A stretch of DNA of 64,000 nt. It comes from Actinomucor elegans (taxonomy: Eukaryota; Mucoromycota; Mucoromycetes; Mucorales; Mucoraceae). The translations under genes and the position numbers were made by a program. Shown here piece after piece: positions 37,421 through 49,865 of this stretch; position 1 is the stretch's first letter, and every line of letters begins with the position of its first letter. The notes under the pieces are model-generated. The model was given only the letters and a program-made list of their open reading frames with translations. It was not told the DNA's origin and made no database searches. The stretch lies in contig JAMSLZ010000009.1 of NCBI GenBank assembly GCA_026027325.1, positions 1,364,001-1,428,000 on the forward strand. The letters are read 5' to 3'.

Positions 37421-38653
37421 TTACTTTACTGGGCAGAGGATGCCTCCAGTGTAGGGTGTTGCGGTAACAAGTGGCGTCCAAACAATGCCAAATATATGAA
37501 AAGAAATCTATATAGTTCATTGAGTAACCTTATACAGACAATTGCAAAACAACCTACTCTTAGTAAAACGTTCAATGCTGGCCTTTTGGCCGTTGAATCA
37601 GCCAAGGGTCCACATGCATTATACAAGTTTTGAAAAGTCGGGTCTGTTCGATCAGGAGCCTGATAGTTTACATTGAAAGTCAAGCTCAATGGTGATATGA
37701 TGCCTGGAGCCAATACCATAGATGAAGCAGTAGAAGCCCAAGCAAACTTGGACAAGGTCAAACTATCGACAATCACAAAATCCAAACGGGTTAAATAGGT
37801 AGGTATCCAATTATCGCGATTATCTAGCGTGACATTGATTTGCCAAGTAGCTCGTAAGGATGGACGGGAAGGTATGGGTGTATCAGGTGCAGGCAGAGGC
37901 TGTCTTTCTCCTGCCCACCAATCGGGTGGACCACTGATGGCATCAGCACCACCACCCATCGAGACGCGAGGCGTCCTTGGCCAGCAAAAGAAGGTAGCAA
38001 TGGCTCCCAATATGCATATAAAAAAGAAGAGAAACACAATCAATCTGGAATGAGCTCGTGATCTGCAACAGCACCAGCAAAACCGAGCTTTTTGTTTGTT
38101 ATTCTGGTGCTTGGAAGTATTACTGGTAGCTGCAAGTGATTTCATCGTAGCACTTGTGGGAAGTACTGTATTAGCTGCGGCTGCGGTTTTTTTCATTGGT
38201 TTTGGTCTAGGAGGATGACTTTGTTTGCAATGGCCATATGCGCTGCAGGATGATAGTGAAGATGATGGTTTTAGATGCTCTTTCCATGATGATCCTTCAG
38301 AGTATATATGCTGATGATGGGAAGAAGAAGAGGAGGACTCGCTATGATGATAGCAAGAATGATCTTGTATAGCCGAACAGTTGCAATCTTGGTTGCATAC
38401 TGATCCAGTTTCTATTTGACTATGATCACAAGTATGGCAGGTATTGCCATGTAAATCACTTGCACCCGAGCAGTTTGAACACGTATCACATTCAAGCCGA
38501 GGATGTTGTCTTGGCGGTGGTTCTAGGTGCTGTTGAGGCGAGTTCAACGTTACTATTCAAAACAAATAATAGCTCATAAGATATACGACTCTTTACAAGT
38601 ATCTATAGCTTACTATCGCTGTCGTGCTGTTGCTGATGAAAATGAGCGAACAT
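37421..38653 (-). CDS. Single-pass membrane protein with LEA2-like domain
   Basis: Three exons; the start is the ATG 38651-38653 (MFAHFHQQQ), the second exon runs from about 38550 to 37558, and the last is 37507-37421. The N-terminal ~150 residues are Ser/His/Cys-rich and cytosolic-like, followed by CWCCCRSR (possible palmitoylation) and one membrane segment (LIVFLFFFICILGAIATFF). After it comes a fungal LEA2-like domain: ATWQINVTLDNRDNWIPTYL, then a beta-rich part and a terminal GIVWTPLVTATPYTGGILCP. This ending matches family members only if the 50-nt intron (37508-37557) is removed. Retaining it leaves an open frame with a different tail. Related fungal proteins are vacuolar or plasma-membrane; the exact function is unknown. 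Confidence 0.7.
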
Positions 38654-38923
38654 GGGCTTTTAATCCAAAAGATAATATATATATATAAAAGAAAAAGAAA
38701 TAGAAAACCAACCAACCCAAAGGGTGCATATGTACAAGACCCCTTCCTACTAATGTCCCTTACTTCTTCTTTGTAAGGCCTTATAGGAGTCAAGACGGAT
38801 GTTCTAATGGCTTGCATTTCTGAAATGGAACGAATTCCCGGTTTTAGTAATAATTGTTTAAACAAGCGCGCTTAAAGTTTATCAGTAGACTTTTTCGCGT
38901 TCTTTGTTCTTTTCATTAACAAA
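38654..38923. promoter_or_regulatory. Bidirectional promoter region of the LEA2-like and S9 peptidase genes
   Basis: Only 270 bp separate the two divergent start codons. A minus-strand open frame (38865 down to about 38600, MFKQLLLKPG) fills most of it and could be an upstream exon or a small gene, but no splice joins it cleanly to the LEA2-like frame. A TATATATATA tract lies at about 38677-38687. Confidence 0.45.
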
Positions 38924-40936
38924 ATGGTCGAAATTAAACCTTATGGCGCTTGGCCATCACCCATTACAGCTGAATCCTTATCCTCTGGCTCTGCAGCTAC
39001 TGATACCTGTGTAGATAATGGCTATGTCTATTGGTGCGAAACAGTTGCACGCGAACAAGGACGCGGTCAGATATTCAGACAAAGCAGTAGCGACAGTAGC
39101 CAAGCACCTGAAGCACTTCTACCTGCAGGCTACAACTGCACTACTCGAGTCCATGAATATGGACGTGGTGCTTTCAAAGTATCCAACGGCCTTGTCGTGT
39201 TTTCCAATAATGACGATTCTCGTCTTTACACCATTGTCAATAATGAAATTAAACCCTTAACCAAAGCAGGCACGCTTTATCGTTATGCCGACTTGGCTAT
39301 TGACGCGTCGAACCGTTTCTTGGTTTGTATCCGCGAAGAACATTTTGCCAACGAGGAGCCCAAGGACGTAGTGAATGTCTTGGTATCTATTGACCTTCAA
39401 TCAGGCAAGGAAACTGTCATTGCTCAAGGGGAAGACTTTTACAGTTTCCCTCGTCTTTCTTCCAAGAACGACTTGACTTTTGTATGTTGGAGTCACCCTA
39501 ATATGCCCTGGGACTTTACTCGTCTTTTCCACGCCGAGACCCAGTATGACAATGACCAGCTGATTTTGAAGAATTTGGTTTGTGTAGCTGGTGATAAGAT
39601 TGATGAGAGTATCTCTGTAAGTTGGACTAGTGTAAAACTAACGCAGCTAACGTATTTGCAATAGCAACCTGAATTTGGTGTGGATGATACGCTCTACTTT
39701 GCTTCTGACAGAACTGGTTTCTGGAACTTGTACAGTTACAATGGAAAGGATGTCAATTTGCTATTGGATAAACCTCTTGAACAAGAGTTTGTAGGTCCTT
39801 CTTGGAGATTCAATTCCTCTTCTTATACACCTCTCAAATCCAATCCTCATCAATTACTGGTAATTAACAAAAATGCATTGGCTATTCTGGATACGAAGGA
39901 GAAGACCATGACCAATCTTGAATGTAAATACGATCACTTTTCCGATTTGCGTGTTTATCTCGGCGAAGACAATACAGAATACCTACTTGGAAACATGTCT
40001 TCTACTACTGAGCCTCGTGAACTTATTTCTTATGATCTCAAGAAGCAATCCATCGTGCATATTCACGAAAAGTCTGCTGCTACTCGATTGGAACCAGAGT
40101 ATCTCTCAGTAGGTAAAGAAATCACTTTCCCTACAACTGATGGCAAGACTGCATACTGTTATTACTATGCACCCAAAAACCCTGGCTTCAAAGGAGAAGG
40201 CCTCCCACCTCTTCGCGTTCTTTCTCATGGTGGTCCCACTGCTGCCACTGATAACAGTTATAATCGTGCTATTCAATATTGGACTACTCGAGGTTTTGCT
40301 ATTGCCGATGTAAATTACGGTGGTAGTACAGGCTATGGTCGCGAATACCGTAACCGCTTGCAACACAACTGGGGTATCGTTGATGTAGATGATTGCTGTA
40401 ACGCTGCTCTTTACTTGGCCGAGCAAGGCTTAGTAGATCGTAACAAGTTAGCTATTGAAGGCGGTAGTGCTGGTGGTTTCACTACCTTGGCTTCTTTGGC
40501 TTTCCGCAAAGTCTTCCAAGCTGGTTGCTGTCAATATGGTATCTCTGATATTACCTTGTTGGCTAAAGAAACTCATAAATTCGAATCAAGATATCCCGAC
40601 CGTTTGATTGGCGAGTATCCCAAAGACAAAGATGTATACATTGAACGTTCTCCTCTGTTCAAGGCCGACCAGATCGAATGCCCTGTTATCTTCTTCCAGG
40701 GATCTGAGGATAAGGTGGTCCCTCCCTCTCAAGCTGAGGTGATGGTCAATGCGCTCAAGGAAAACGGCATTCCTGTTGCCTATGTCCTTTATGAAGGTGA
40801 GGCTCATGGTTTCCGCCGAGCAGAAAACATTAAGCGTACCATGGAGGTTGAACAATGGTTTTATGGCCAAATCTTTGGTTTCCCTGTTGAAGGTGTTGAA
40901 GGTGTTGAGATATACAACTTTCCAAGCAAGAAATAA
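38924..40936 (+). CDS. S9 family serine peptidase (dipeptidyl aminopeptidase/acylaminoacyl-peptidase type)
   Basis: Two exons (38924-39616, 39665-40936; intron 48 nt) encode about 654 residues. The N-terminal half is a beta-propeller-like repeat region (for example TLYFASDRTGFWNLY). The C-terminal alpha/beta-hydrolase domain has the nucleophile motif GGSAGGFTT, the oxyanion region LSHGGPTA, the acid in QGSEDKVVPPSQ and the catalytic His in EGEAHGFR. There is no signal peptide, so it is probably cytosolic, unlike secreted DPP5. The family removes dipeptides or N-acyl residues from peptides. Codon use is biased toward C-ending codons compared with its neighbours, suggesting strong expression. 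Confidence 0.95.
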
Positions 40937-41446
40937 ATAAGCTTTTAGTCGTGGAATTGTTGGTAAATACAAAACCAGAATAACATATGTTATATACTGT
41001 TTTTATTACTACTGTAACATATTTGTGTGTTCATCGGTACAGCGTTCCTATAGTATTTGTATAAGTATCTGAACCATGTTAGCAAATAACTTGTTCCAAG
41101 GAGCCAAATTGAAGTCTTTATCAAATGTAACTGTTCCTTCTGAACATGGATCACCAATCAGAGGCAACGTTCAACTGAGATCAATAGAAAAGTCTATATA
41201 TCATTTAATCTAGTTTACATATGAAAAGAATCTAGGACATTGTCCATTATTGAAATAATATACTTATGCAAGTTACTTTATATAATAGTTCTAGTAGATC
41301 CAGTAGCGTATTTTCAATATGAACTAATAATCCGATCCGATATTAAATCCCTAATCAATAGTGAGATTTGAGGTGTTGGAAATGGATAGCTAAATTTTGG
41401 AAAACTCAAGGGAATATTTTAGACCCAAATTTACAAGCATTAGTAC

Positions 41447-41481
<35 letters not shown>

Positions 41482-41793
41482 GCACAAGAATAACTTTTGA
41501 AAACTACACTCTATTAACAGCATATGTATAGTATATTCAGAAGTATGCAAATGACTCCATATAAGCTCTGTTATCCTATTTTTTGTCTGTCAACACTTTC
41601 TAACTGTTCAAATGGTAAATAAAAGAAATGGGATAGCAAGTTGGCAGTCTTTAGAAGAATCTAATCACAGCCAGCTCAATTAACTGGTTCATGAGTAATG
41701 CTTGCAATTGAGGCTGATCGTATAATGACATGTTAAATTTTATTAAAGAAGAAAAGGGGAATGTTTTGGTTTAACAATGATATGTAAAATGCT
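40937..41793. other. Intergenic between convergent genes, 0.85 kb
   Basis: It holds a tandem pair of the dispersed repeat (41131-41370) and a T-run of about 25 bases (41452-41476). Confidence 0.6.
41131..41370 (+). repeat. Dispersed ~170-bp repeat, two tandem copies
   Basis: Copy 1 has TTCTGAACATGGATCACC, AATCAGAGGCAACG, ACTGAGATCAATAGAAAAG and the flank ATCTAGTTTACATATG. Copy 2, about 172 bp downstream, has AGTAGCGTATTTTCAATATG, ATCCGATCCGATATT and ATCAATAGTGAGAT. Confidence 0.55.
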
Positions 41794-44087
41794 TTAATCC
41801 AAATCATCATACGCTGCCGCTGAGCGTCTTCTACGTTCTGAACTCTTCTTGCTTCTCTTTGCCTTCACCTTTTTCTTGCCAGCTGCAAAAGCCATAGCAT
41901 CTTTATGATCTCTACCAAGGTTATCATAATCCTTTACCTTGTAGATTCTTACAATCCAGTTTTCTGAAGTGAAAGCTTCATCCAATACAGACAATTCAGG
42001 GCTTTGTGTTGGCAAAGGCTGATTACGGACACGATCATAAGGTTGACGGCCGCCAAAGACTTCATTGAAACGATAGTAACTCATCTTGTACATTAAGGAT
42101 TCCTTCATAGCGGTTGAGGCTTGATCATCCACACGATATTCACCTTGTGCTGTAAAGAAATCGGATTCCTTGATCTTATCAGGCCAGATACCTTGAGAAA
42201 TACGAATCATCCAAAGGAACTTATTAATATCATCACCTGAATAGCCCAAGAGACCACCAAAGATAACGAGCACATAGTTAACATCGTGCTTTTTCATGAT
42301 CTCATAGGCATCAGCTTCGTTGGTGGACATGGCACGGCCAACAGTAGCAATATGCGTATTATTCCAAGTGTTATTGTCAACCAAAGTAGTACGGTTAGAG
42401 AAGCCGGCAATTTGATAACCATAATCCCACCATGACATGATCTTGGCATCTTCATCTGTGTTCTTACGAAGCCAGTAATAGGCTTCTCTGAAATCATCAA
42501 TGATACGCTGGGAGCCATCAGGATTACGAGAAGCGAGTACAACGGAAGGAGAACTATAGGCGTTGGAAGTGACCCAGGTACAATGCCAGACAAACATGAA
42601 CAAGAAGAAGACAAAGGTACCGACTACCAAGAAACGAGAATCGGCACCAATAATGCCGTATACTTTCTTTTCCTTCTTTTCTTTCTTACTGCTGGAAGTT
42701 TTCTTCTTTTCTTCGGTTTCAGAGGAAGTGCTGGTTACAGTAGGTGTGTTGGAGAAGTCGAGATAAGTATCCAGTAAAGTAGAAATAGCAATACCACCAC
42801 AAATACAAACAACGGGAGTCAAAGTTAACATTAAACGGACCATGACACCAGCAAAGTATGAAGCAAAGATAGCATAGACAATAACAAAGACATGTTCATC
42901 ACGTAACAACTGGAAGCACAAATAGACACCTACAGGGAATACAAAGATGAGCATTTGTAAATCAAAGAAAAACATGGGCCAGGCAGTAGGCTGATGCTCA
43001 GATACAGAGGCAATAATGGGAATATGGATCTTGGCATATCCAGTATCCCAAAGAGAATAGAAACGACCTGTCCAAGGTGCAATATAGCCGCCCAATGTCA
43101 AACCAACAAGAGCAGTGAAACCCAATACGAAGGTGATTGCGACAAAGGCGCGAAGTACAATCTGGAACTGCTTGGTTTGAAGATGGCTACGAAGCAAGTT
43201 GACAAAGCCCATAATTTGACAAAGACCAAAGACACCCAAAGCAGCCATGTGTTCTGAAGTACGCGTAGGTTGGAAGCCTACAAAGGGAATCTGCATTGAC
43301 ATGAGCGTACCCAAAATGTAAAAAGTCGAATAAGAGACATAGATACGATTAGAGAAACGACCCATCAGCATCAAGACGAATACATGCAAAGGAATAATGT
43401 TGATGATAAAGACATATCCACCCCACGCAGCTACCATATAAAAGTAGAAAAAGGCAGCAGCTGAGGCCCACAAAGCAGAACCTAATTTGAGTGCTTTGAT
43501 CCACAGATAAAAGGTGAACATCAATAAGAAGATGGCAATAGCTTCATTATCATAAGAACCCGCTACTGAACGAGAAATATAGCCTGGTGCGATACCCATA
43601 AAGATGGCTGCTAATAAACCAGCTGAGCTATCTTTGAGTTCCTTCGTCAAGAGATAGGTGGCGAATGCAGTTAAACCCGAGAACATGGGTGCTAAAAGCA
43701 CACAGATGTTACGGATATCTACTGGGAAATGGAAAAAGTGCAAGACGTTGTGAATAATAGCGGCAGTGACCATTAAGCCTGGATATATAGTGCCACCAAC
43801 GACGCGTCCAAGCGGATACCAGGAACGGTCATCGAACCAATTCCAAAACTCGTAAAAGCCATCTTTAACTAACATGCGAGTAGCGCGATAATTGAACCTA
43901 TTTTATCATGTAAGATGCTAGTTTGGAAAGCGCGATGCTTTCTTGCTTACCAAGGATCGAATTCGTGAATGATAGATTCATAGCGAACAATACTAAATAG
44001 ACGCGACGAAAAGGCTACCACAGCAATTAAGCCGAGAATAGCTCTTTTCAAGAGTATCTTTTGGCTGCTGACGTCCAGCTTTGCCAT
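41794..44087 (-). CDS. STT3: Oligosaccharyltransferase catalytic subunit STT3
   Basis: Two exons (44087 to about 43950, then about 43898 to 41794) encode about 740 residues starting MAKLDVSSQ. It is a polytopic membrane protein of about 12 or more hydrophobic segments with a C-terminal lumenal domain. The first loop has HEFDPWFNYRAT, carrying the catalytic acidic motif. The lumenal domain has WWDYGYQI, the sequon-recognition WWDYG motif, followed by [11 protein letters not shown]. Lys/Ser-rich insertions separate helices near residue 440. The C-terminus is a basic tail ([18 protein letters not shown]). STT3 transfers the lipid-linked oligosaccharide to Asn-X-Ser/Thr in the ER lumen. Start and intron are fixed by the conserved EFDPWFN junction. 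Confidence 0.97.
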
Positions 44088-44874
44088 TTTATTCTACTGT
44101 ATATGGTTTTTTGTATGTGTATAGAAAGACACAAAAATAAATTAACTGACTTTGAGCCCTTTAAGCACCTATTCGAGCCTATTAGATTCCAAGAAAGCAT
44201 TCATACACCGCATGACGTGTAAAAAAGGGAAACGAGCAAGCCTGGGAGTTACACGCACCACTAGTTAGCTCGATGGATACTACCTGATTTGAATCATACA
44301 ATGAACCTTTGTTTCGACAAGCGACTTTGGGGTTCGATCATTTAGAGTGCTATGGATTCATTTTGGTTGTTAATTGATCGAGTTTCGGCCATAGTTGTGG
44401 CGGTATAGTTAGATGACACATTGATTACACGATGTAATAGAGATATACTGCTAAAACGAACGCGTATTTGCGCTCTCATCACCACCAGGCCGAAAAACAT
44501 TAGACATTGAAGTAATCGAATGCCTGCTTATATTAAAATACAGCTAATAAACTTGTGTCATTCGAAAGAGCGCATTTTTTTTTTTTTTTTACTATATGCT
44601 ACCCGGAAATAACGCGTGTATCTTGCTTCAATGCTGAAATAATAGTGATTGTAACACGTCTGGAGATCAGACAGCCGCAAGTTTATAATCACCGCTAATT
44701 ATGGAAATATTGACAGCCAATCAAGTATCTTTATATTAAAAGACGCAGGTATAAGCAGATCGACTGAAAAGTGACGTTGGTTCTAAAACGCGCCAAAAAA
44801 TACATGAAATGGGGCAAAAAGTGGCTCTATTATTTTTTACTCTTTTCTCATTAATACCATTAACTTGTTGAGAA
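44088..44874. other. Divergent intergenic region, 0.8 kb
   Basis: Between the STT3 start and the secreted-protein start. T-run at about 44576-44590. A CATTCGAAAGAGCGCAT stretch near 44560-44575 resembles, in reverse, GCGCTCTTTCGAATGCG at 34421-34437; it is the only shared piece and may be chance. Confidence 0.5.
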
Positions 44875-46103
44875 ATGAAAAGCTTTGCAAGAATAATACT
44901 TTTTCTAGTTACTTTATTCTTTGTTGTATGTTATTTTTAAAATATGGGTTGAATTATTACTAAGTCTCCTCCCCCCCTTTTTTTTTTGAATAGGTTAAAG
45001 CAGACGAGAACGTCATTGCCAAGGCACAGGCAGCAGAAGCTCAAACGTCCTGGGATACTGTCTCGTCACCACTTTATGACAATTCACTTGTACCTAGCCC
45101 TTTCAGCCTCCAACAAAGACTTTGTAACTATCTTGATCACGTAAAGCAGTTGGTCGCTAGTGCGCGAAGTGAATTGAAAGCAAATGATAATCGCAGACCT
45201 TCAACAGAGTACTCGGTCCATGATATTACATTCACGGTTGCACAGCATTTTCCTAGTTGGATTTACTCTGTAACAGCTTGGAAAGAAGATTCAGTCACCC
45301 GCCGCCGTCATATTTCCAAGGTCTTACGCACCACTCCTGTCACTGTCCGTCCTCGCGTGGTTGCTATCCGTGATGAAGCGATTGCCTGGGTAAAATCTTC
45401 TAGCCATGCCGTAGGTGATAACTATATTGCTAATACTATTGAAAGTTTTGGCTCATTGATCAAGTCTACTGAGGATTTTGTTACTGCAGCTACTGATGCT
45501 GAGTTTACCGATTCTTTGTTCTTGGCCTCTGGCTACGTCACTCTGGAAGATGCTGTCAACCATTTCTTGGTGGAAAACCAAAAACAATTCAATGCAATTA
45601 TTTACTCAATCAACCATGAATTTAACGACTTTGCCAGTTTAGCAGGTGACCTTCGTTTATCACTTGAAAGTATTCGCCACGATGCTATTCAACAAACACA
45701 GTTAATCCGCCACGACTTGTTTGGTGCACATATCGAGCATCGTCTTCGTCACCTCAGCTATCATATTCGCACTGAATTACAGAACCTCTCTCAAGATATT
45801 CACAATGCTGAAGAAGATAAAGAAGTATCCAAGGTGTTAAGAAAACATGCTGCCAACTTGCTTCACGCGGATATTAAAGAACTCTATGACATCAATATGA
45901 CACTTGCTCGATCCAAGTCCCATATTGATCAGGTATGGGAGAATGCCTTGAACGACCTGATTCAGGGTCCTACTTCTGTCAGTTACTGGTTGGATATGGC
46001 TGTTGAAGTGAGAGAAGCTGCTCTTAGCTTTGGAAATAGTATTATCAAAATGATTCGACACAGACATCAATACAAAACTTGTAAATGCGGCCACCGTATG
46101 TAA
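44875..46103 (+). CDS. Secreted or lumenal helical protein of unknown function
   Basis: Two exons (44875-44925 and 44994-46103) encode about 386 residues. Exon 1 supplies a classic signal peptide (MKSFARIILFLVTLFFV), and the intron (68 nt) falls exactly at the end of its hydrophobic core, a frequent arrangement. The mature part is all-helical in appearance, with many His/Arg/Asp residues, repeated amphipathic helices and a short Cys/His/Lys C-terminus (YKTCKCGHRM). No transmembrane segment, ER-retention KDEL or known domain is visible. The coding sequence uses many C-ending codons like the S9 peptidase gene, suggesting high expression. Confidence 0.8.
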
Positions 46104-46518
46104 TCCTATTTGGCCATTGTATGTAAATTTTATTTTATTTTATTTTGTATTAAATGAATATTTTATTCAATTGAATCAAATCATTATTTAGCTTGTCATT
46201 ATCCTCATATTCTTCTACAGGCAGTGCCTCTACTAGTTGTAGGACGGAAGTCTCGGTGGTACCATTCACTTGAGGAATAGCTGGCATGACCATGATATAC
46301 ATGTAATGGTAGGACCCAAATTCCGGACACGTAGCACTGGGCAAACCCGATTTCCTCTATAAAATGGGTCTCTCGAACAAACATAATTGTCTACGATAAG
46401 ATGATAGTTAGCGGAAGACGAAAGAAAGCCCAGCTTATTTTTTTTAAATGAAGGGTATCGATTAATCAAGAGAAACAAGACATGTACAGGAATATTACAG
46501 TAAATTAAATGTCTGAAT

Positions 46519-46586
46519 TAGATTGCTCATTTCGAATATGATCTACAAATCTGATGCAACATTTGACCGAGATCGGCAGAAATCGT
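46519..46586 (+). repeat. Dispersed ~170-bp repeat, single copy
   Basis: Core well kept: ATTGCTCATTTCGAATATG, AAATCTGATGCAACATT, TGACCGAGATCGGCAGAAAT. Confidence 0.6.
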
Positions 46587-47294
46587 TTTTCTTTTTTCTT
46601 TTTTCTTTTTATTATGTGGTTGTTTTATAGCCTGTAATGTAGATGACCTTTCTTAGATTATAATTGGTCTTCTGCTTTTGAGATATAAGCTTTATTGTAG
46701 TTGGACTAGAACCAACTATATAATATTGGATACATTTGATATATATATATGTCATATAATATCTGTACTTACTATGGCTAGTACTATTTGGCATTGGAAT
46801 ATAACAATGTATATAAAGGCAACGAAAGGGGAGAAAGGGGAGAAAATGCATAAGCGAGAGGAGTTTTATATAAGCGCGGAGTTTTAACGAACATAGCGCT
46901 GCACTACTTTTCGAGTACCAAATATATAATAAAATTTGGCGTGTCAAAACCAATATCATCTTGCACTGGACGAGTATTTGGGATTTATTCCTTCAGAATC
47001 CTATCTACATTATAGAAAGTTATTTTTTCTTTCTTTCAAATGGTCCAAGTATCATGATAGCTTTAAAATAGGGACCATGCTCTTGCAGAGTGCCAAAAAT
47101 TCATTACAGTTAAAAGTTTGTAGCTCATTTTTACGCTTGTCAATATAAATAGTATAACCTTCCAAACGAGCTCATTTGTTTCTATGCATATACTGAAAAA
47201 CAAACCGCCACTTACTAATTGTTGAGCTATACTCATTTTTTTTTCAACTAATAAATAAGTATCATATCACATTCTGTCCCCCTTTTTTTTCCTT

Positions 47295-47362
47295 CTAGAT
47301 CTCTTCCTGATCTTGGTTTAATTCTGCATCTGATTAGCAGTACATGTTCATAATGCAAGTAA
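47295..47362 (-). repeat. Dispersed ~170-bp repeat, single copy, reverse
   Basis: On the minus strand: GCATTATGAACATGTACTG, CTAATCAGATGCAGAATT, CCAAGATCAGGAAGAGATC. Confidence 0.55.
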
Positions 47363-47520
47363 ACTCGAGTATTCATGCTATCGATGATTATAAAATTCGT
47401 TCTGGCTCATGATCTGGACTGCTTTTGTGACGGTTTATCCGAGAAACGAAAAGCTTGATTTGATCAACTAAAAAAGATTTTAATCCATTCAGCCTTTATA
47501 AAAGCAACACTAGACTTAGC

Positions 47521-49714
47521 ATGGCAGGAATCAGTACGTCATTCGTTACTCGAGGATATATATAATGTAGTTATTGGATATAATTTCTCATGTTTACTTA
47601 AAATTAGAAAGCAAGAAAGGACGTAATGCCGATCGTTTAAACGGAGCAAGTAAGGTATTAATAATAGAATCACAAGCATAGAAACTAAACAACATGTGAT
47701 TTGTTAGAGGGAAAGAAAGATCCCGGAGTACCTAACCTTGCCAACTTTAAGCAAAAGAAACAAAACAAGGAAGAAGCCAACAGAAAGAAGGTAGACTTTT
47801 ATTGCAGACTGATTGAATCCGCAGTTCCTAACCAGAATAATAGATTGCTGGCAATAAGGAACGTCAGGATTTAGCCCGCCAAAACCTGCAAAATCGCAAC
47901 AGAAACTTGAACATCTTTGATATGGTCAAAAATGCCGAGAAACGCGGTCAGGAGTTTGAGGAGAACACTGAGACAGATATAGATGGCAAAGAGATTAAAG
48001 ATGCTGCAGCTACTGGACAAAAAGACAACTCGAAAAAGGCTTATTACCGTGAATTCAGAAAAGTTTTAGAAAACGCAGATGTGATCCTAGAGGTTTTGGA
48101 TGCTCGTGATCCTTTGGGCACCCGTACTAGAAGTGTGGAACGTATGGTTATGGACAGTGGTCTTGATAAAAAGATTATTCTTGTTATGAATAAGATTGGT
48201 AAGAGGTCAATCCAATGTTGTAGGAAAGGAAGTACTTAGTGCAGGTCCATTAGATTTGGTTCCCAAAGAGAATGTTGAGCAGTGGTTAAAATATTTGCGC
48301 AACGAGTATCCAGCTATTGCATTTAAAGCTTCCACTCAAAGTCAACGTAACAACCTCAGTCAATCCAACGTATCTACAGATGCAGCAAGTACCAATATGT
48401 TGAATTCAGCAGAGTGTTTGGGTGCCGATACATTGATTAAGCTATTGAAGAATTACTGTAGAAATGTCAATATCAAAACCTCAATTACAGTTGGTATTGT
48501 TGGATATCCTAATGTCGGTAAATCTTCTGTTATCAATTCCCTCAAGAGATCCAAAGTCTGTGGTGTAGGATCTACACCTGGTTTCACCAAGGTCGCTCAA
48601 CAGATCACATTAGATAAGAATATCAAACTGCTCGATTGTCCCGGTATTGTTTTTGCTCAACAAGGTCAAGATGGCCAAAACGCAGCCGAGATTACATTGA
48701 GAAATTGTGTTAAGGTTGAGTTATTAGATGATCCTATTACTCCAGGTAAAGAGAAAAAAAAAGCTATCAGTCGGCTTGTTTCTATTATCACGCTAATACA
48801 TCTATAGTCGAAGTGATTGTTTCAAGATGTACAACTGAACAACTGATGCAGATGTATAACGTGCCATTCTTTAATAATGCGCATGAATTCTTGGTGCTAT
48901 TGGCTCAACAGCGCGGTAAACTCAAAAAGGTAATCTAAATAGAAGCCTTTAAGCTTAAACTAACGCTGTTTCATAGGGTGGTGTAGCAGATACACACCAA
49001 GTTGCTCGTCATGTGTTGACAGATTGGAATGGAGGAAAGATTCCATTTTATACCATTCCACCTTCTTCAAAGCAGAGTCATATTGAGGCTTCTGTGGTGA
49101 ATTCTTGGGGTAAAGAGTTGGACATTGATCTTGAATCTGCTGATGTAGTTTTATCCGGACTCAAATCAAGTAACGAATTTGGTTCCAGTGTAGTCATGGT
49201 AAAACCTTATAAGCGCCACAGGTTTTACAATTATTGATTTATATTTATTGTAGCAAGCCAATGACGATACGGAAATGCTGCAAGAAGCGGAAATGGATAG
49301 GTAAATAGGCTAAGCTTTTATGCGTGATATCTTAGTAGTAACATATATGATATTAGTATGGATGCAGCAATGGATACTGAAGACATGACTATGGCCACAA
49401 ATAATCAAGCTTCACAACCTATTATTCAAGTAGATAAGATGTTGATGATGAGAAAAAAGAATGCCGCCAGCAGACCTCAGCATATTATTTCACAGGCAGA
49501 AGAAGAGCTCAATCCTCAATTGAATCAACAATTAAAGAAACAATTAAAAGCTCAACAAAAGAAGGCCAGAAGACAAGTAGATGGTACTCATTCCAACAAC
49601 TTGATAGATGAAGACGATGATATGATGATGCAGGAAGAGATTGTGCCAACAACAGCGCCCTTCCAATTCAATTCCATGCCAGGACCAATCATTGATGAAG
49701 ATGAAGAATTGTAG
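47521..49714 (+). CDS. Nucleolar circularly permuted GTPase (Grn1/GNL3L/nucleostemin family)
   Basis: About ten exons. The first encodes only MAGI; a very basic N-terminus follows ([28 protein letters not shown]). The GTPase motifs come in permuted order: G4 as NKID (restored by splicing 48198 to 48254, giving [16 protein letters not shown]), then G1 [10 protein letters not shown]2-like GSTPGFT, G3 DCPG. This order defines the YlqF/YawG group. The stretch [24 protein letters not shown] matches the GNL3L/Grn1 C-terminal region. The C-terminus is acidic and Gln/Lys-rich. The family exports pre-60S particles from the nucleolus, complementing Nop53 at 29907-31457, though there is no evidence of co-regulation. 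Confidence 0.9.
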
Positions 49715-49865
49715 AAAAAGGCAAATTTGATAGACATTTTACTTCTAATTCGTTCAGATTCATATCTTTATGCAGAAACATTCGAGAAAATCCCACACTT
49801 TTAGACTATAAAAGCTCATGTTACCATTGCAATTAATCCCTTTCTTTCTTCCTTTTTTCATTAAC

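Larger units (their letters stand above)
46104..47520. other. Intergenic region, 1.4 kb
   Basis: Holds a forward repeat copy (46519-46586) and a reverse copy (47295-47362). Frames on both strands at 46150-47148 are short and without motifs. Confidence 0.55.

Noticed and set aside
38593..38865. Minus-strand frame MFKQLLLKPG... as first exon of the LEA2-like gene
   Set aside because: No donor-acceptor pair links it in frame to the next exon, and a better short first exon starts at 38653. It is noted only as an uncertain upstream frame.
34421..44575. Shared GCGCTCTTTCGAATG-type stretch at 34421-34437 and, reversed, at 44560-44575
   Set aside because: The match is about 15 bases and does not extend; it may be chance.
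49818..49865. N-terminal extension of the small Ser/Asn-rich protein from the upstream ATG
   Set aside because: The added residues derive from a pyrimidine-rich tract typical of a 5' leader; the downstream ATG is preferred.
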